Origin: Gemmatimonadota bacterium
GTDB taxonomy: Bacteria > Gemmatimonadota > Gemmatimonadetes > Longimicrobiales > Gaopeijiaceae
Reading direction: 5' to 3'
Assembly: GCA_029262115.1 (NCBI GenBank)
Contig: JAJCZZ010000085.1
Span: 19,792-83,791, forward strand
Length of the DNA: 64,000 bases
Of the stretch, positions 15,074-23,600 are shown piece by piece. A program made the translations under genes and the position numbers. The notes under the pieces are model-generated. The model was not told the DNA's origin and did no database searches. It saw only the letters and a list, made by a program, of their open reading frames with translations. Position 1 is the first letter of the stretch. Each line of letters begins with the position of its first letter.

Positions 15074-16501
15074 ATGAATCTGCGTGACCGCATCTTCGAC
15101 CGCTTCTTCGCGGACATCCACGACCGACGGCTCGCCGCGGCTGTGGACGACCTGCGCGAGGGGTCAAGCCGTGCGCGTCAGATGGAGGGCTTCCGCCGCC
15201 TCACCGAGGACGGCAACCGCGACCTGAACCGCGTCACGCTCGACAAACAGCGCGAGATCGCGGTCTACCTGTACACCTACAACATGCTCGCCCGGCGCAT
15301 CCTCGAGACGATGCGCGAGTGGATCCTGGGCGAGGGCGTGACGGTCACGGCGGAGGATCCCACGACCGAGGCGTTCCTGCAGCAGTTCTGGAACGACCGG
15401 ACGAATCGCTGGGACATTCGCCTGTGGGAGCAGACGCTCGAGCTGTACCTGATGGGTGAGCGCTTCTGGCCCGTCTTCACCAATGAGTACTCGGGGCTGA
15501 TGCGCTTCGGCGTGCTGGACCCGTCCCGCGTGAAGAAGGTCATCACCAACCCGGACAACGTCGAGCAGCCGCTCGGCATCGTGCTGAAGTCGACGCGCGG
15601 CGAGCCCGAGCGACGGATGCGCACGGTGCTCTCGACCGTCGAGCTCGACATGCTGACTCCCTACGCCCTGGCGGAGTGGGAGGGCATGAACGACGGCGAG
15701 CTGATGCAGTTCGCCGTGAACAAGCTGAGCACGCAGAGTCGCGGTGTGAGCGAACTCTTTGCGGCTGCCGACTGGCTCGACGGCTACGAGAGCCTGCTGT
15801 TCAGCATCCTGCAGCGCGAGAAGGCGAACTCGATGGTGATGTGGGATGTCACCCTCGAGGGCGCCGACGACGAGGCCGTCGAGAAGTTCCTGAAGAAGCA
15901 GACGTACCCGAAGCCGCTGTCGATGCGGGCCCACAACGAAAAGGTCAAGTGGGAGCTGCAAGGCCCGGCGTTCGGAAGCTCGAACAACAACGTCGAGCAC
16001 AGCCGGCTGTTTCGGAATCACGTGTTGTCGGGGCAGAGTCTGCCGGAGCACTGGTTCGGCGGTGGCGGCGACGTGAATCGCGCGACGGGCGAGTCCATGC
16101 ACGCGCCCACAGAGAAGTCGCTGACCGCCAAGCAGCGCCACGTGAAGCACATCCTCACCGATGTGATCGCGACCCAGATCGACCGCGGTGTGCGGTCGGG
16201 GAACCTGGCTGACTCTGAATCGGCGCGGGCGTTCACGATCCAGTTTCCCGAGCTTTCGACGCGGGATCTGACGAAGATCTCGTCGTCGATCCAGGGCGTG
16301 GCCACCGCGTTCACTCTGCTCGGTCAGCAGGGGTGGCTCGATGACGAGACGCCGGTCCGCGTGCTGTCCAGCTTGCTCCAGCAGATGGGCGTCGATCGTG
16401 ATCCTGAGGAGATGCTGGCAGGCGCACGTGAGCAGCGGGGGCGCACGGCCGCCGATGAAATGACGGCCGCCATGGACCGCCGCATGAAGGTCGTGAACTG
16501 A
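15074..16501 (+). CDS. Portal protein
   Basis: The 475-aa product fits phage portal proteins: an N-terminal helical part, a Leu/Tyr-rich region (VYLYTYNMLARRILETMREW), 'LYLMGERFWPVF' and 'VLDPSRVKKVI' typical of the portal clip/wing core, and a long C-terminal helical tail with Met and Gln. Twelve copies would form the DNA channel at the capsid vertex. It sits directly between terminase and the MuF-like gene, as in Mu (gp28-gp29-gp30). Confidence 0.88.
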   Translation: MNLRDRIFDRFFADIHDRRLAAAVDDLREGSSRARQMEGFRRLTEDGNRDLNRVTLDKQREIAVYLYTYNMLARRILETMREWILGEGVTVTAEDPTTEAFLQQFWNDRTNRWDIRLWEQTLELYLMGERFWPVFTNEYSGLMRFGVLDPSRVKKVITNPDNVEQPLGIVLKSTRGEPERRMRTVLSTVELDMLTPYALAEWEGMNDGELMQFAVNKLSTQSRGVSELFAAADWLDGYESLLFSILQREKANSMVMWDVTLEGADDEAVEKFLKKQTYPKPLSMRAHNEKVKWELQGPAFGSSNNNVEHSRLFRNHVLSGQSLPEHWFGGGGDVNRATGESMHAPTEKSLTAKQRHVKHILTDVIATQIDRGVRSGNLADSESARAFTIQFPELSTRDLTKISSSIQGVATAFTLLGQQGWLDDETPVRVLSSLLQQMGVDRDPEEMLAGAREQRGRTAADEMTAAMDRRMKVVN

Positions 16502-17310
16502 TGGGCCCGCGAGAGCGGCGGCGCCGTGCGGTGCGGGCCATCCGTGCTGCCCGCCAGCGCCGCGGCCTCCAGCGTGACGAGCATGTCGAGCGCGTCGTCG
16601 GCTCGCTCGCGGAGCTGCAGGAGAGCTTGCGCCTCCAACTCCAGGCCCAGCCGAGCGAGTTCGAGCAGATCCATCTACGCCAGCTCCTGGGCGAGGTCGA
16701 CGAGCAGATCACGCTCTGGCAGACTCGCGCCCGCGGACTCGTGAAGGACGGGTTCGAGGCCGCATGGGAGTTGGCTCCCGCGCTGATCGATGCGCCGTTC
16801 GCCGCGGTCGGGTCGCCACTCCCTCGCCTGATCCTTCCCTCATCCCTGCTCGACGAGATGATGGCGGAGGGCGTGAGTCTGATGGACGGCGTCGGCGAAG
16901 TCGCCCGCACGCGGATCCACCAGTACCTCGAGGCCGGCCTTCTCGGCGGGCGGACGCCCGGCGAGGTCATGCTGGACATCTCGGGCCAGCTCAGGAAGGC
17001 CGGTCCGTTCAAGCTGATCAGCTACCGCGCCGAGGCCGTGACCCGTACCGAGATGGGGCGCGTCCATTCCAAGGCCGGCCAGGCCCGCATGGACGCCGCC
17101 CTCGATCACGTGCCCTCGCTGGGCAAGCAGTGGATCTGGAGCGGCAAGGGACGCGTCGCCCACCAGGCAGCGAACAACCAAGTGCGCGCCGTGCGGGAGC
17201 CCTTCGATGTCGGAGGCGAGCAGCTCCAGCACCCCCGCGATCCGGCCGGCTCGGCCGCGAACACCATCATGTGCGGATGCGATTCCGTCCCGCACATGGA
17301 TCACTGGTAG
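16501..17310 (+). CDS. MuF/gp30-like head morphogenesis protein
   Basis: The 269-aa protein overlaps the portal stop by one base. The C-terminal domain (about 175-265) has the MuF (phage head morphogenesis) pattern: 'RTEMGRVHSKAGQARM', then 'VREPFDVGGEQLQHPRDPAG', then 'NTIMCGCDS'. The N-terminal half is helical. MuF proteins connect the portal region to the capsid and in some phages are ejected with DNA. No toxin domain is fused here. Confidence 0.88.
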   Translation: MGPRERRRRAVRAIRAARQRRGLQRDEHVERVVGSLAELQESLRLQLQAQPSEFEQIHLRQLLGEVDEQITLWQTRARGLVKDGFEAAWELAPALIDAPFAAVGSPLPRLILPSSLLDEMMAEGVSLMDGVGEVARTRIHQYLEAGLLGGRTPGEVMLDISGQLRKAGPFKLISYRAEAVTRTEMGRVHSKAGQARMDAALDHVPSLGKQWIWSGKGRVAHQAANNQVRAVREPFDVGGEQLQHPRDPAGSAANTIMCGCDSVPHMDHW

Positions 17311-17339
17311 GACCCCCAACCCCTGATGGAGAGAAAGAC

Positions 17340-17702
17340 ATGAGCACGAGTGTCGGAGGAAGCCTGGTCCTGGCCGTCTTGGGCGCGAGCCTGCTGGCGT
17401 CGGTCGAGGTGCAGGACACGACCCGCGCGGGCAAGCCGCTGTTCAAGAAGAGCAAGGCCGGCGTTGATGAGCCGGTCATGCGCTCCGTGGCTCTGGCCGA
17501 GGTGGCAGCCCACCGCATCGACCTGGCCTCCCACACGCTCACCGTCGTGACCGTCCAGGGTCGGAAGGTCTCCGGGCCACTGCCCAAGGGCTGGAAGCCT
17601 CCGGTCGAAGTCGATGCTGGCGCCGAGGAAGAGAAGGGCCCGGGCACCGAGGAAGAGAAGGGCCCGGGCACCGGCGGAGAGAAGGCCGGAGCGAAGGAGT
17701 AA
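17340..17702 (+). CDS. Small head-cluster protein with EEEKGPGT repeats
   Basis: The 120-aa product starts at the ATG at 17340 after a GGAGAGAAAG site. It has a hydrophobic N-terminus, a beta-type middle with HTLTVVTVQGRKVSG, and a C-terminal tail with two exact EEEKGPGT copies and a degenerate third. It lies between the MuF-like and capsid genes, where decoration or scaffold-related proteins are often found. Function is not recognised. Confidence 0.7.
   Translation: MSTSVGGSLVLAVLGASLLASVEVQDTTRAGKPLFKKSKAGVDEPVMRSVALAEVAAHRIDLASHTLTVVTVQGRKVSGPLPKGWKPPVEVDAGAEEEKGPGTEEEKGPGTGGEKAGAKE
17625..17672 (+). repeat. Two perfect 24-bp tandem repeats in coding sequence
   Basis: The 24-bp unit at 17625-17648 is repeated exactly at 17649-17672, each encoding EEEKGPGT. 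Identical third-codon positions indicate a recent slippage duplication. Confidence 0.85.
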
Positions 17703-17705
17703 CCC

Positions 17706-20039
17706 ATGCCTCGCCGCCTCCAGGAGCAGAGCCTCGAAGCCACGGTCGACGCGGTCTACCGCTCGATCTGGTCGTACAACGATGCGCTCGAGTCGGATGA
17801 CCCGGGCCGGTGGAACGTGCTCGATATCCACGACGACTTCGTCGTGGTGCGTCGCGGTCGCGACATGCTGCGCGTGCCATACTCGTTCGACGACAACGGC
17901 ATTGCGGTGTTCGGCGAGCCGGAGGAAGTCGAGATGGAGCTGGAGCCCGTGGCCGAAGCCGCGGTCCAGACGCTCCGGGTCGGCGCGCTCCTGGAGGCGG
18001 CGAAGAAGGACGGATGGACCTGGGACGTCGTGGTCATCCAGCCCGGCTGGTCAAAGAACGGGCGCTACTACCCGCGTGACGTGCTGGCTGCGGCCGTCGA
18101 GAACCAACTGTTCGAGGGCGTGAAGGTCTGCGTGTTCCCGGAGATCGACCTGGGCCACCACCGCAACGCGCTGAAGAAGAACTGGGACCGCCAGATCGGA
18201 TGGTTGGAGGCGGTACGCGTGGGTGAGTCGGGCGAGATCCGCGCGACGCTGCAGTTCCTACATGCCCCGCTCGCCGACCGTCTCCGAGCGTACATGCTCG
18301 AGCAGTGGACCCAGCACAAGAAGGACCTGGGATTGTCGATCGACGCCCGCGGAACGGTCGCGGAAGTCGACACCCCGGACGGCCCGCGCACGGTCGTCCT
18401 CAGCCTCACCGAGGCGCTGAGCCTCGATGTGGTCGTACACCCCGCCGCCGGCGGGCAATTCACTCAACTGGTGGCCGCAATGGCCGCCGTTCCCGAGGAG
18501 GATCAGATGGATCCGCAGCTGAAGCGACTGTGGGATCTCCTCCAGGCCCGCCGGCCCGAAGCCCTGACTGGCCTGGATGAGAAGACCGTGACCTTGGCGC
18601 AGCTCACTGAGCAGCTGACCGATGACGAGCTGAGCCGAGCGCTCACCGAGGAGGAGGAGGCGCCGACCGAGGAGCCCCCGGCCACCGATGGACTGCAGGA
18701 GGCCGCGCCGTCGAACGACGACGTGCGTCGTGACCTGACGAAATTCCGGGTCGATCACCTCCTCGAGGCGTCGAAGCTGCCCGAGCTGGCCCGGAAGAAG
18801 CTGCGTGCCCGCTTCGAGGGGCGGATCGCCACCGAGGATCAGATCCGGGAAGCGATCAGCGACGAGCGTGACTACCTGGCAGAGATGGCGCCCGCTCGTG
18901 TGGCGGGCCTCGGAGGCACACGCGACGGAGCCGGGCTCCGTGTCGGTGCGGGCAAGGCCGAGAAGCTGCAGGCTGGCTTCGACCGCGCGTTCGGCTTGGT
19001 GCCGGAGAACGCGGATCTGGCCGACGTCGCGCCCCTTGGTCTCCGTCGGCTGTACGACGAGATCACGATGGGCCACGACTCCGGCGTGACGGGCATCCTG
19101 TCCGAGCAGGCCGAGTCCGACATGCTCCAGGAGGCGTTCACGAACGCCACCCTGCCGCGCGTGGTGCTGAACACCATGCACCGCCGGCTCTTGCAGGACT
19201 ACCGCGCGATCGACTACCGCGAGCGGGATCTGATCAGCGTGACTCAGGCCGCGGACTTCAAGACCCGCGAGGTCATCCGGCTGGGCGGGTTCGGCGACAT
19301 TCCCACCGTCGATCCTGAGGCCGCCGACTACGCCGAGCTCGCCGCGTTCGGTGACCAATACGAGCAGTACAGCGTCGGCCAGAAGGGCGCGATCGTCACC
19401 ATCACCCGCAAGCACATCGTGAACGACGACGTCGGCGCGTTCTCGCGGGTGAGCACCAAGCTCGGCCGGGCGTCGCGCAGGACGTTTGCCAAGTTCGTGT
19501 ACGGGTTCTTCAGCTCGAATCCGAACATGCAGGACGGGAACGCGTGGTTCAGCGTGGCGCATGCCAACCTCGGCACAACGGCCTTCAGCGCGGCGCAGCT
19601 CGATGCCGCGCGCCTGGCCATGTACAACCAGACCGAGCCGGACTCGGCTGAGAAGCTCGGCTTCGCGCCGCACTACCTCCTCTTGCCGATTGACCTGGAG
19701 AAGTCGGCGGAGGACATCAACCAGACCGACAGGGTGGTTGGCTCGGCCAACAACGACGCGAACCGCTGGTACCACAAGTTCGGAAAGGAGAACGAGCGCA
19801 TCATCGTCGTGCCGTTCTTCGCCGACGCGAACGACTGGGTCGTGACCGCGGATCCCTCGATGGTCGACATCATCGAGGTCGCCTTCCTCAACGGACAGGA
19901 AGAGCCGGAGATGTTCATCGCCGACGCTCCGACCGTCGGGCAGATGTTCGTCGCGGACAAGGTGCAGCTCAAGATCCGGCACGAGTACGGCGGCGCGCCC
20001 GTCGACCATCGCGGCGTCTGGAAGGCGGTGGTCGTCTGA
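17706..20039 (+). CDS. Fused prohead protease-scaffold-major capsid protein
   Basis: This 777-aa protein joins functions that are separate in Mu (protease/scaffold gpI/gpZ and capsid gpT). Residues about 90-260 resemble prohead serine proteases (QPGWSKNGRYYPRDVLAAAV, then 'KKDLGLSIDARG'). Residues about 265-400 are charged, helical and acidic like a scaffold (EEEEAPTEEPP). Residues about 410-777 match Mu-gpT-like HK97-fold capsid proteins, with 'ITMGHDSGVTGIL', 'KFVYGFFSSNP' and 'VVGSANNDANRWYHKFG'. It should build the prohead and be cleaved during maturation. I see no frame break between the parts. Confidence 0.85.
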   Translation: MPRRLQEQSLEATVDAVYRSIWSYNDALESDDPGRWNVLDIHDDFVVVRRGRDMLRVPYSFDDNGIAVFGEPEEVEMELEPVAEAAVQTLRVGALLEAAKKDGWTWDVVVIQPGWSKNGRYYPRDVLAAAVENQLFEGVKVCVFPEIDLGHHRNALKKNWDRQIGWLEAVRVGESGEIRATLQFLHAPLADRLRAYMLEQWTQHKKDLGLSIDARGTVAEVDTPDGPRTVVLSLTEALSLDVVVHPAAGGQFTQLVAAMAAVPEEDQMDPQLKRLWDLLQARRPEALTGLDEKTVTLAQLTEQLTDDELSRALTEEEEAPTEEPPATDGLQEAAPSNDDVRRDLTKFRVDHLLEASKLPELARKKLRARFEGRIATEDQIREAISDERDYLAEMAPARVAGLGGTRDGAGLRVGAGKAEKLQAGFDRAFGLVPENADLADVAPLGLRRLYDEITMGHDSGVTGILSEQAESDMLQEAFTNATLPRVVLNTMHRRLLQDYRAIDYRERDLISVTQAADFKTREVIRLGGFGDIPTVDPEAADYAELAAFGDQYEQYSVGQKGAIVTITRKHIVNDDVGAFSRVSTKLGRASRRTFAKFVYGFFSSNPNMQDGNAWFSVAHANLGTTAFSAAQLDAARLAMYNQTEPDSAEKLGFAPHYLLLPIDLEKSAEDINQTDRVVGSANNDANRWYHKFGKENERIIVVPFFADANDWVVTADPSMVDIIEVAFLNGQEEPEMFIADAPTVGQMFVADKVQLKIRHEYGGAPVDHRGVWKAVVV

Positions 20040-20120
20040 TCCACGCGTAGCACGGGCAACGTGGGAGGCCCTGGGGGTGCCGCGGCAGGACCGGCGCGGC
20101 GCCCCGACTCCCACCACCCT

Positions 20121-20215
20121 GGCGGGTGATGAGGATGGTGATTCGATGGAGGCGCCCCCCCTCCGTCCCCTGGGCCCTCGGACGACCCAGGCCGGTTCGA
20201 TTCCGGCTCCCGCCA
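20121..20215 (+). tRNA. tRNA-like element, probably degenerate
   Basis: A canonical T arm is present: stem GCCGG/CCGGC around loop TTCGATT (20191-20207). It is followed by acceptor strand TCCCGCC and A, which pairs with GGCGGG at 20121-20126 but leaves one mismatch. A five-pair anticodon-type stem GGAGG/CCTCC (20148-20164) has a seven-base loop with CCC at the anticodon position but G instead of U33. CTGGG/CCCAG forms a long variable arm. The D arm is poor and no CCA is encoded. It could be a decayed or divergent phage tRNA, or a structured RNA. Confidence 0.35.
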
Positions 20216-20245
20216 TTTGAACACCACACCGTTGAGACGAGATCG

Positions 20246-20923
20246 ATGCCGCTAAACAACAGCGCTGACTACCGCACCGCCATCCAGGCCCTGGTCAGGG
20301 ACGGCGGCAGCGTGCTCGTCGATCCCGATGACTACGACCGAATGCTCGAGGACGCGCTGAAGCGGCTGGCCAAAGCGGAGCCGCGGCGGGTCGTCGTCGA
20401 CGTCGACGGCGACGGCGGGTTCGACTACGTCCTCCCCGCTCCCTTCGACGCCGCGTTCAGCCGTGTCCTGGAGGTCGAGTATCCGGCCGGGCAGCGGCAG
20501 CGCTGCATGGTCGATCGACTGGATTGGGAGCTGTACGAGGCGCCCGCAGGCCCCGCCCTGCGCTTCCTCGTCGACACGCCCGCCGTCGGCGAGACCATCC
20601 GCGTCATGCACACCGCGCTGCACGTCGTCGACGCGGGAAGCTCTACGGTGCCGTCCGCTCGCGAGGATGCAGTGAAGCTCCTCGCGGCCGCGCTCTGCTG
20701 CGAGGCGCTCTCGGCGCACTACAGCAACTCGGGCGACGCGCTGATTGGAGCGGACTCGGTCGACCACAAGTCGAAGGCATCCGAGTACGCAGCCCGGGCG
20801 AAGCGGTTCATGAAGCTGGCCGAAGACCTCCTTCCGGTGGAGGAGCTCGGCGAGGCAGCAGCGGCCAGTGGGTTCGGCGCGATCGGCGTCGACCAAGACT
20901 TCCTCACGCACCCGAACCGCTGA
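20246..20923 (+). CDS. Head-tail connector/neck protein (tentative)
   Basis: The start at 20246 (MPLNNSADYRTAIQALVRDG) gives 225 aa. The protein is alpha-beta with a conserved-looking 'ALCCEALSAHYSNSGDALIG' helix, a 'Y..RAK...KLAEDLL' helix near the end and an acidic N-terminal half. It directly follows the capsid gene and the tRNA-like element and precedes a tail-completion-like gene. In this slot Mu-like phages encode neck proteins (gp36/gp16-like). Function is assigned from position and general character only. Confidence 0.6.
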   Translation: MPLNNSADYRTAIQALVRDGGSVLVDPDDYDRMLEDALKRLAKAEPRRVVVDVDGDGGFDYVLPAPFDAAFSRVLEVEYPAGQRQRCMVDRLDWELYEAPAGPALRFLVDTPAVGETIRVMHTALHVVDAGSSTVPSAREDAVKLLAAALCCEALSAHYSNSGDALIGADSVDHKSKASEYAARAKRFMKLAEDLLPVEELGEAAAASGFGAIGVDQDFLTHPNR

Positions 20924-21438
20924 TGGGCGTCCTGATCGAAGGCCGCCTCGAGGGCGCCGACATGCCGGATCCGACGGGAGTCCTCCCGCCGGCGCTGATG
21001 CGTGCCGTGACCGAGAGCGCGCTGCTGCTCGAGCGGCGCGTCAAGCTGAATACGCCCATCGGCGTGACCGGTGTCGCGCGCCACAGCGTGGGTCACCGAA
21101 TCGAGCGGGGCGGCAGCGTCCAGCGCGGCGTCCACATCCGTGCCGAGCTCGGCTCCCCCGCCCGTCACGTCGGCGTGCTCGAGCGTGGCCGCCGCCGTGG
21201 CGCTCGCCGTCCGCCAGCCGACGCCCTGGAGCTGTGGGTGCGCAGGAAGCTGGGCATCACCGACCGCAAGGAAGCACGGGGGGTGGCCTTCGTGATCGCG
21301 CGTGCGATCGGCAAGCGCGGAATGGACGCCATCGAGATGTTCGAGCAGGCCGCCGACGATAGCGAGCGGGAGATCCAAGCGATCTTCGACCGCGCTGGGC
21401 TGGCCATCCAGGTGCGCATGACACGAGGGCGTGCCTGA
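20923..21438 (+). CDS. Tail completion protein, HK97-gp10/Mu gpG-like (tentative)
   Basis: The ATG at 20923 overlaps the preceding stop (TGATG) and gives 171 aa. The segment 'ESALLLERRVKLNTPIGVTG' with 'LGSPARHVGVLERGRR' recalls the HK97-gp10 family, in which a helix of the 'v...T P v.TG.L..s' type is followed by a 'YA..vE.G' strand. The C-terminal helix is charged. These proteins cap the tail tube or bind the neck. A tentative assignment. Confidence 0.6.
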   Translation: MGVLIEGRLEGADMPDPTGVLPPALMRAVTESALLLERRVKLNTPIGVTGVARHSVGHRIERGGSVQRGVHIRAELGSPARHVGVLERGRRRGARRPPADALELWVRRKLGITDRKEARGVAFVIARAIGKRGMDAIEMFEQAADDSEREIQAIFDRAGLAIQVRMTRGRA

Positions 21439-21896
21439 TGCCTCCCGTACTCTACGCCACCCGGGCCGCCGACTTGAAGGCCCGCCTCGAAGGCGTGGGC
21501 GGAGCGGGGATCGTTCACACGCGCCAGCGATTCACGGCGCAGTGGAGTCAGTTCCTCGCCCTGTTCAAAGATGCGGACGGCCGCGTCCGAGGATGGGAGG
21601 TGTCCGCCGGACCCCGCTCCCCCGAGCAAGCGCCCGACTGGATCGAGACATGGGAGCTCGCCCACTACCTCGGGCTCAACGATGCCGAGGCCACCGAGCT
21701 GGACTTCCAGGCGCATCTCGAGGCCGTGGCTCGGAGCCTCCGGGACGGGCCCTATCTGCCCGACGAGGCCGCGCCGTGGGGCGTGGTCACACAAGGGATG
21801 TCCATCGACGTAGCCGAGACCCGGTCGTTCGGCGGCGTCCTCTGCCACTACGGCCAATGCACGCTCAGCGTGCGCCGCCACTACGACGAGTTGTAA
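21438..21896 (+). CDS. Minor tail/tail terminator protein (tentative)
   Basis: The 152-aa product overlaps the preceding stop (TGATG). It has an N-terminal helix, several aromatic residues (TWELAHYLGLNDAEATELDF) and ends with a beta-strand pair (VLCHYGQCTLSVRRHYDEL) like the C-termini of tail terminator proteins. It lies between the tail-completion gene and the tail tube gene, where the terminator is normally found. Confidence 0.55.
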   Translation: MPPVLYATRAADLKARLEGVGGAGIVHTRQRFTAQWSQFLALFKDADGRVRGWEVSAGPRSPEQAPDWIETWELAHYLGLNDAEATELDFQAHLEAVARSLRDGPYLPDEAAPWGVVTQGMSIDVAETRSFGGVLCHYGQCTLSVRRHYDEL

Positions 21897-21905
21897 GGAG
21901 AAGCC

Positions 21906-22067
21906 ATGACCCCGAGAAAGAAGAGGGCCGCACCGCCGGAGTTCCTGCCCGAGCGCGCCCAAGTGCGGCGCGCCGGCGTCCACGTCGATGGCCAGGCGGT
22001 GGATCTGCCTGAGCCGACGTCGGTCGCCGAAACCACCCCGACCACCCCTGATGAGGTGTCCGACTGA
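21906..22067 (+). CDS. 53-aa protein before the tail tube gene
   Basis: The small frame starts at the ATG at 21906, five bases after AAGGAG, and ends in an overlap with the tail tube start (TGATG). The product begins MTPRKKRAAPPEFLPERAQV and contains a 'VDGQAVDLPEPTSV' segment and a Thr-rich end. In position and size it resembles the DUF2635 (Mu gp38) class, which is also Pro-rich and lies before the sheath/tube genes; the family match is only suggestive. Confidence 0.6.
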   Translation: MTPRKKRAAPPEFLPERAQVRRAGVHVDGQAVDLPEPTSVAETTPTTPDEVSD

Positions 22068-23044
22068 TGGCCGTCCACGATCCGATTGAGAGGGCCTACG
22101 CGTTCGCCGCGAAGGTGCAGGCCGCGCGAGGCGCAGCGTCCGCTCCGACGATGGCCGATGATGCCATCCGGCTGGCCCAGAGCTTCGAGGTCGCGACGGG
22201 CTGGGTGAGCGAGAACAAGATGGAGGGCGAGCAAGTCGGCGGGAAAGGTACCCACCCAAGCGGCACGCGGGCCGGGCGGATCTTCTCGACGACCGTCCGC
22301 CGCCGCATGCGTGGCCCGGGCAGCGCCATCGCCGCGGCGAATCTGCCCGCCGAGGATGCGCTCCTCATGGCTGTGCTCGGCACGCTCAACGTCGACACCA
22401 GCGTCGGCGCCGAGAAGGCGGAGTACTCCGGCACCGACGACCAGGAGCCGCTGCTCAGCATTCTGGCGCAGACGATGAAGCAAGAGTTCACGGCCCAAGA
22501 CGTTGTGGCCAAGTCGGCCTCGATCGAGTGGGAGGCGGCCAAGTTCATGGACCTCGTCGTCGAGCTGTCCGGGGTCGGAGCTGCGCCGACGCAGCAGGCA
22601 CTCGAGTCCGCAGGCCTCGACGTGCATCCCAGCGTCATCTACCGCGGCGGCGTCTTCACTTTGGACGCCGTGCCGCTGAAGCCCATCAAGGGCACCCTGG
22701 ACTTCGGCCTGACGGTCTCCGATGCGCTGCTCGACGGCACAGCGTCCGACGCGTGGTCTGGCTACAAGATCACCGACCGCAACCCGACGGGAACGATGGA
22801 GATCCGGCCCGTCGATCTGGTTGACTTCGACCCGTGGGCCCTGATGGCTGCGGCCACGCAGATCCCGTGGGTCATGCGGATGGGCGGAGCCCAGTACCGG
22901 GACATCCAGATCGAGGCGGACCGCCTCGAGATCACCGGCGTGGGCGAGGTCAACCGCGGCGGCTCGAAGGCGTGGTCACTCTCCTTCATGATCAACCGGG
23001 CGGTCGCGCCCTCCGTGAAGGACCCGCTCATCACCTACCTCTGA
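22067..23044 (+). CDS. Major tail (tube) protein
   Basis: The 325-aa product is beta-rich with repeated strand patterns ('FTLDAVPLKPIKGTLDFGLT', 'GTMEIRPVDLVDFDPWALMA') and is followed immediately by tail chaperone and tape-measure genes, as expected for the tube subunit of a siphovirus. There is no sheath gene before it. The last part, 'LEITGVGEVNRGGSKAWSLS', is a typical closing sheet of tube proteins. Called from gene order and fold-like pattern. Confidence 0.7.
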   Translation: MAVHDPIERAYAFAAKVQAARGAASAPTMADDAIRLAQSFEVATGWVSENKMEGEQVGGKGTHPSGTRAGRIFSTTVRRRMRGPGSAIAAANLPAEDALLMAVLGTLNVDTSVGAEKAEYSGTDDQEPLLSILAQTMKQEFTAQDVVAKSASIEWEAAKFMDLVVELSGVGAAPTQQALESAGLDVHPSVIYRGGVFTLDAVPLKPIKGTLDFGLTVSDALLDGTASDAWSGYKITDRNPTGTMEIRPVDLVDFDPWALMAAATQIPWVMRMGGAQYRDIQIEADRLEITGVGEVNRGGSKAWSLSFMINRAVAPSVKDPLITYL

Positions 23045-23075
23045 TCCATCGCAAACCACCCTGGGGGCCCGCACT

Positions 23076-23600
23076 ATGAAAATCCCGAAGCGTCCGTCCG
23101 AGTTCAGGTACACCCTCCGCCATCACGCTGAGCGCGACGACGCGCCCACGTTTGTGTTCCGCCTGCCCGATGCCGAGGAGGAGGTGGAGCTCCAGAAGTC
23201 GGCGGTCGATGCGGTTCTGCGTAACCCTGAGGTCCGCGCCGAGATCGCCGCGTCCGAGGACCCCGATGAGCGGGCGGGAATGATTGAGCGCCGCCTCCTG
23301 GCCGGCGAGATCGAGGGCATCTCGTGGGCCGGCCAGATCTGCGGCCTCTTCGACGCGTGCCTCCTGCGCATCGACGGGCTCTGGATCGACGACGAGGCGT
23401 ATGACCATGCGAAGCATCGCGGCGACATCCCCGGGACGTGGAAGGCGGAGGTAGGCCACCACATTCGGGAGCGCCAGCAGCGCCATCTGACCGAGGTGGA
23501 AGAGGGAAACTTCTCCTCGCCGTCGAGCTCGGCCGACGAGGGGCCGACGGTGATCACAACGACCACGCCCGCTGCGGCCGCGAGCGATGCATCGCAGTAG
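23076..23600 (+). CDS. Tail assembly chaperone, G-type
   Basis: The 174-aa product (MKIPKRPSEFRYTLRHHAER) is acidic and helical, lies between the tube and tape-measure genes, and contains the slippery heptamer GGGAAAC at codons 143-145, in the right phase for -1 slippage. Without a shift, translation ends at 23600 with a low-complexity Ser/Thr/Ala tail. As in lambda gpG, it would bind the tape measure and recruit tube subunits but not join the virion. Confidence 0.82.
   Translation: MKIPKRPSEFRYTLRHHAERDDAPTFVFRLPDAEEEVELQKSAVDAVLRNPEVRAEIAASEDPDERAGMIERRLLAGEIEGISWAGQICGLFDACLLRIDGLWIDDEAYDHAKHRGDIPGTWKAEVGHHIRERQQRHLTEVEEGNFSSPSSSADEGPTVITTTTPAAAASDASQ
23504..23510 (+). promoter_or_regulatory. 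Programmed -1 ribosomal frameshift site (G GGA AAC)
   Basis: In the G-type frame the codons read GAG GGA AAC, so the heptamer fits X XXY YYZ with tRNAs slipping from GGA-AAC to GGG-AAA. Translation then continues at 23510 in the -1 frame with LLLAVELGRR and ends at 23923. Lambda uses GGGAAAG at the same place in its G/T pair. Confidence 0.88.

Noticed and set aside
18258..20216. 652-aa minus-strand frame opposite the capsid gene
   Set aside because: The plus strand encodes a recognisable capsid protein. The antisense product has no motif and typical shadow composition.
19969..20259. Short minus frame with 'NGGSRNRTGL'
   Set aside because: This phrase is the usual mistranslation of a tRNA T arm and acceptor end on the other strand, so it supports the tRNA-like element and not a protein.
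22067..23044. Tail sheath gene (myovirus)
   Set aside because: The product is followed directly by G/GT chaperones and a tape measure, and there is no second tube-like gene, so it fits a siphovirus tube protein.
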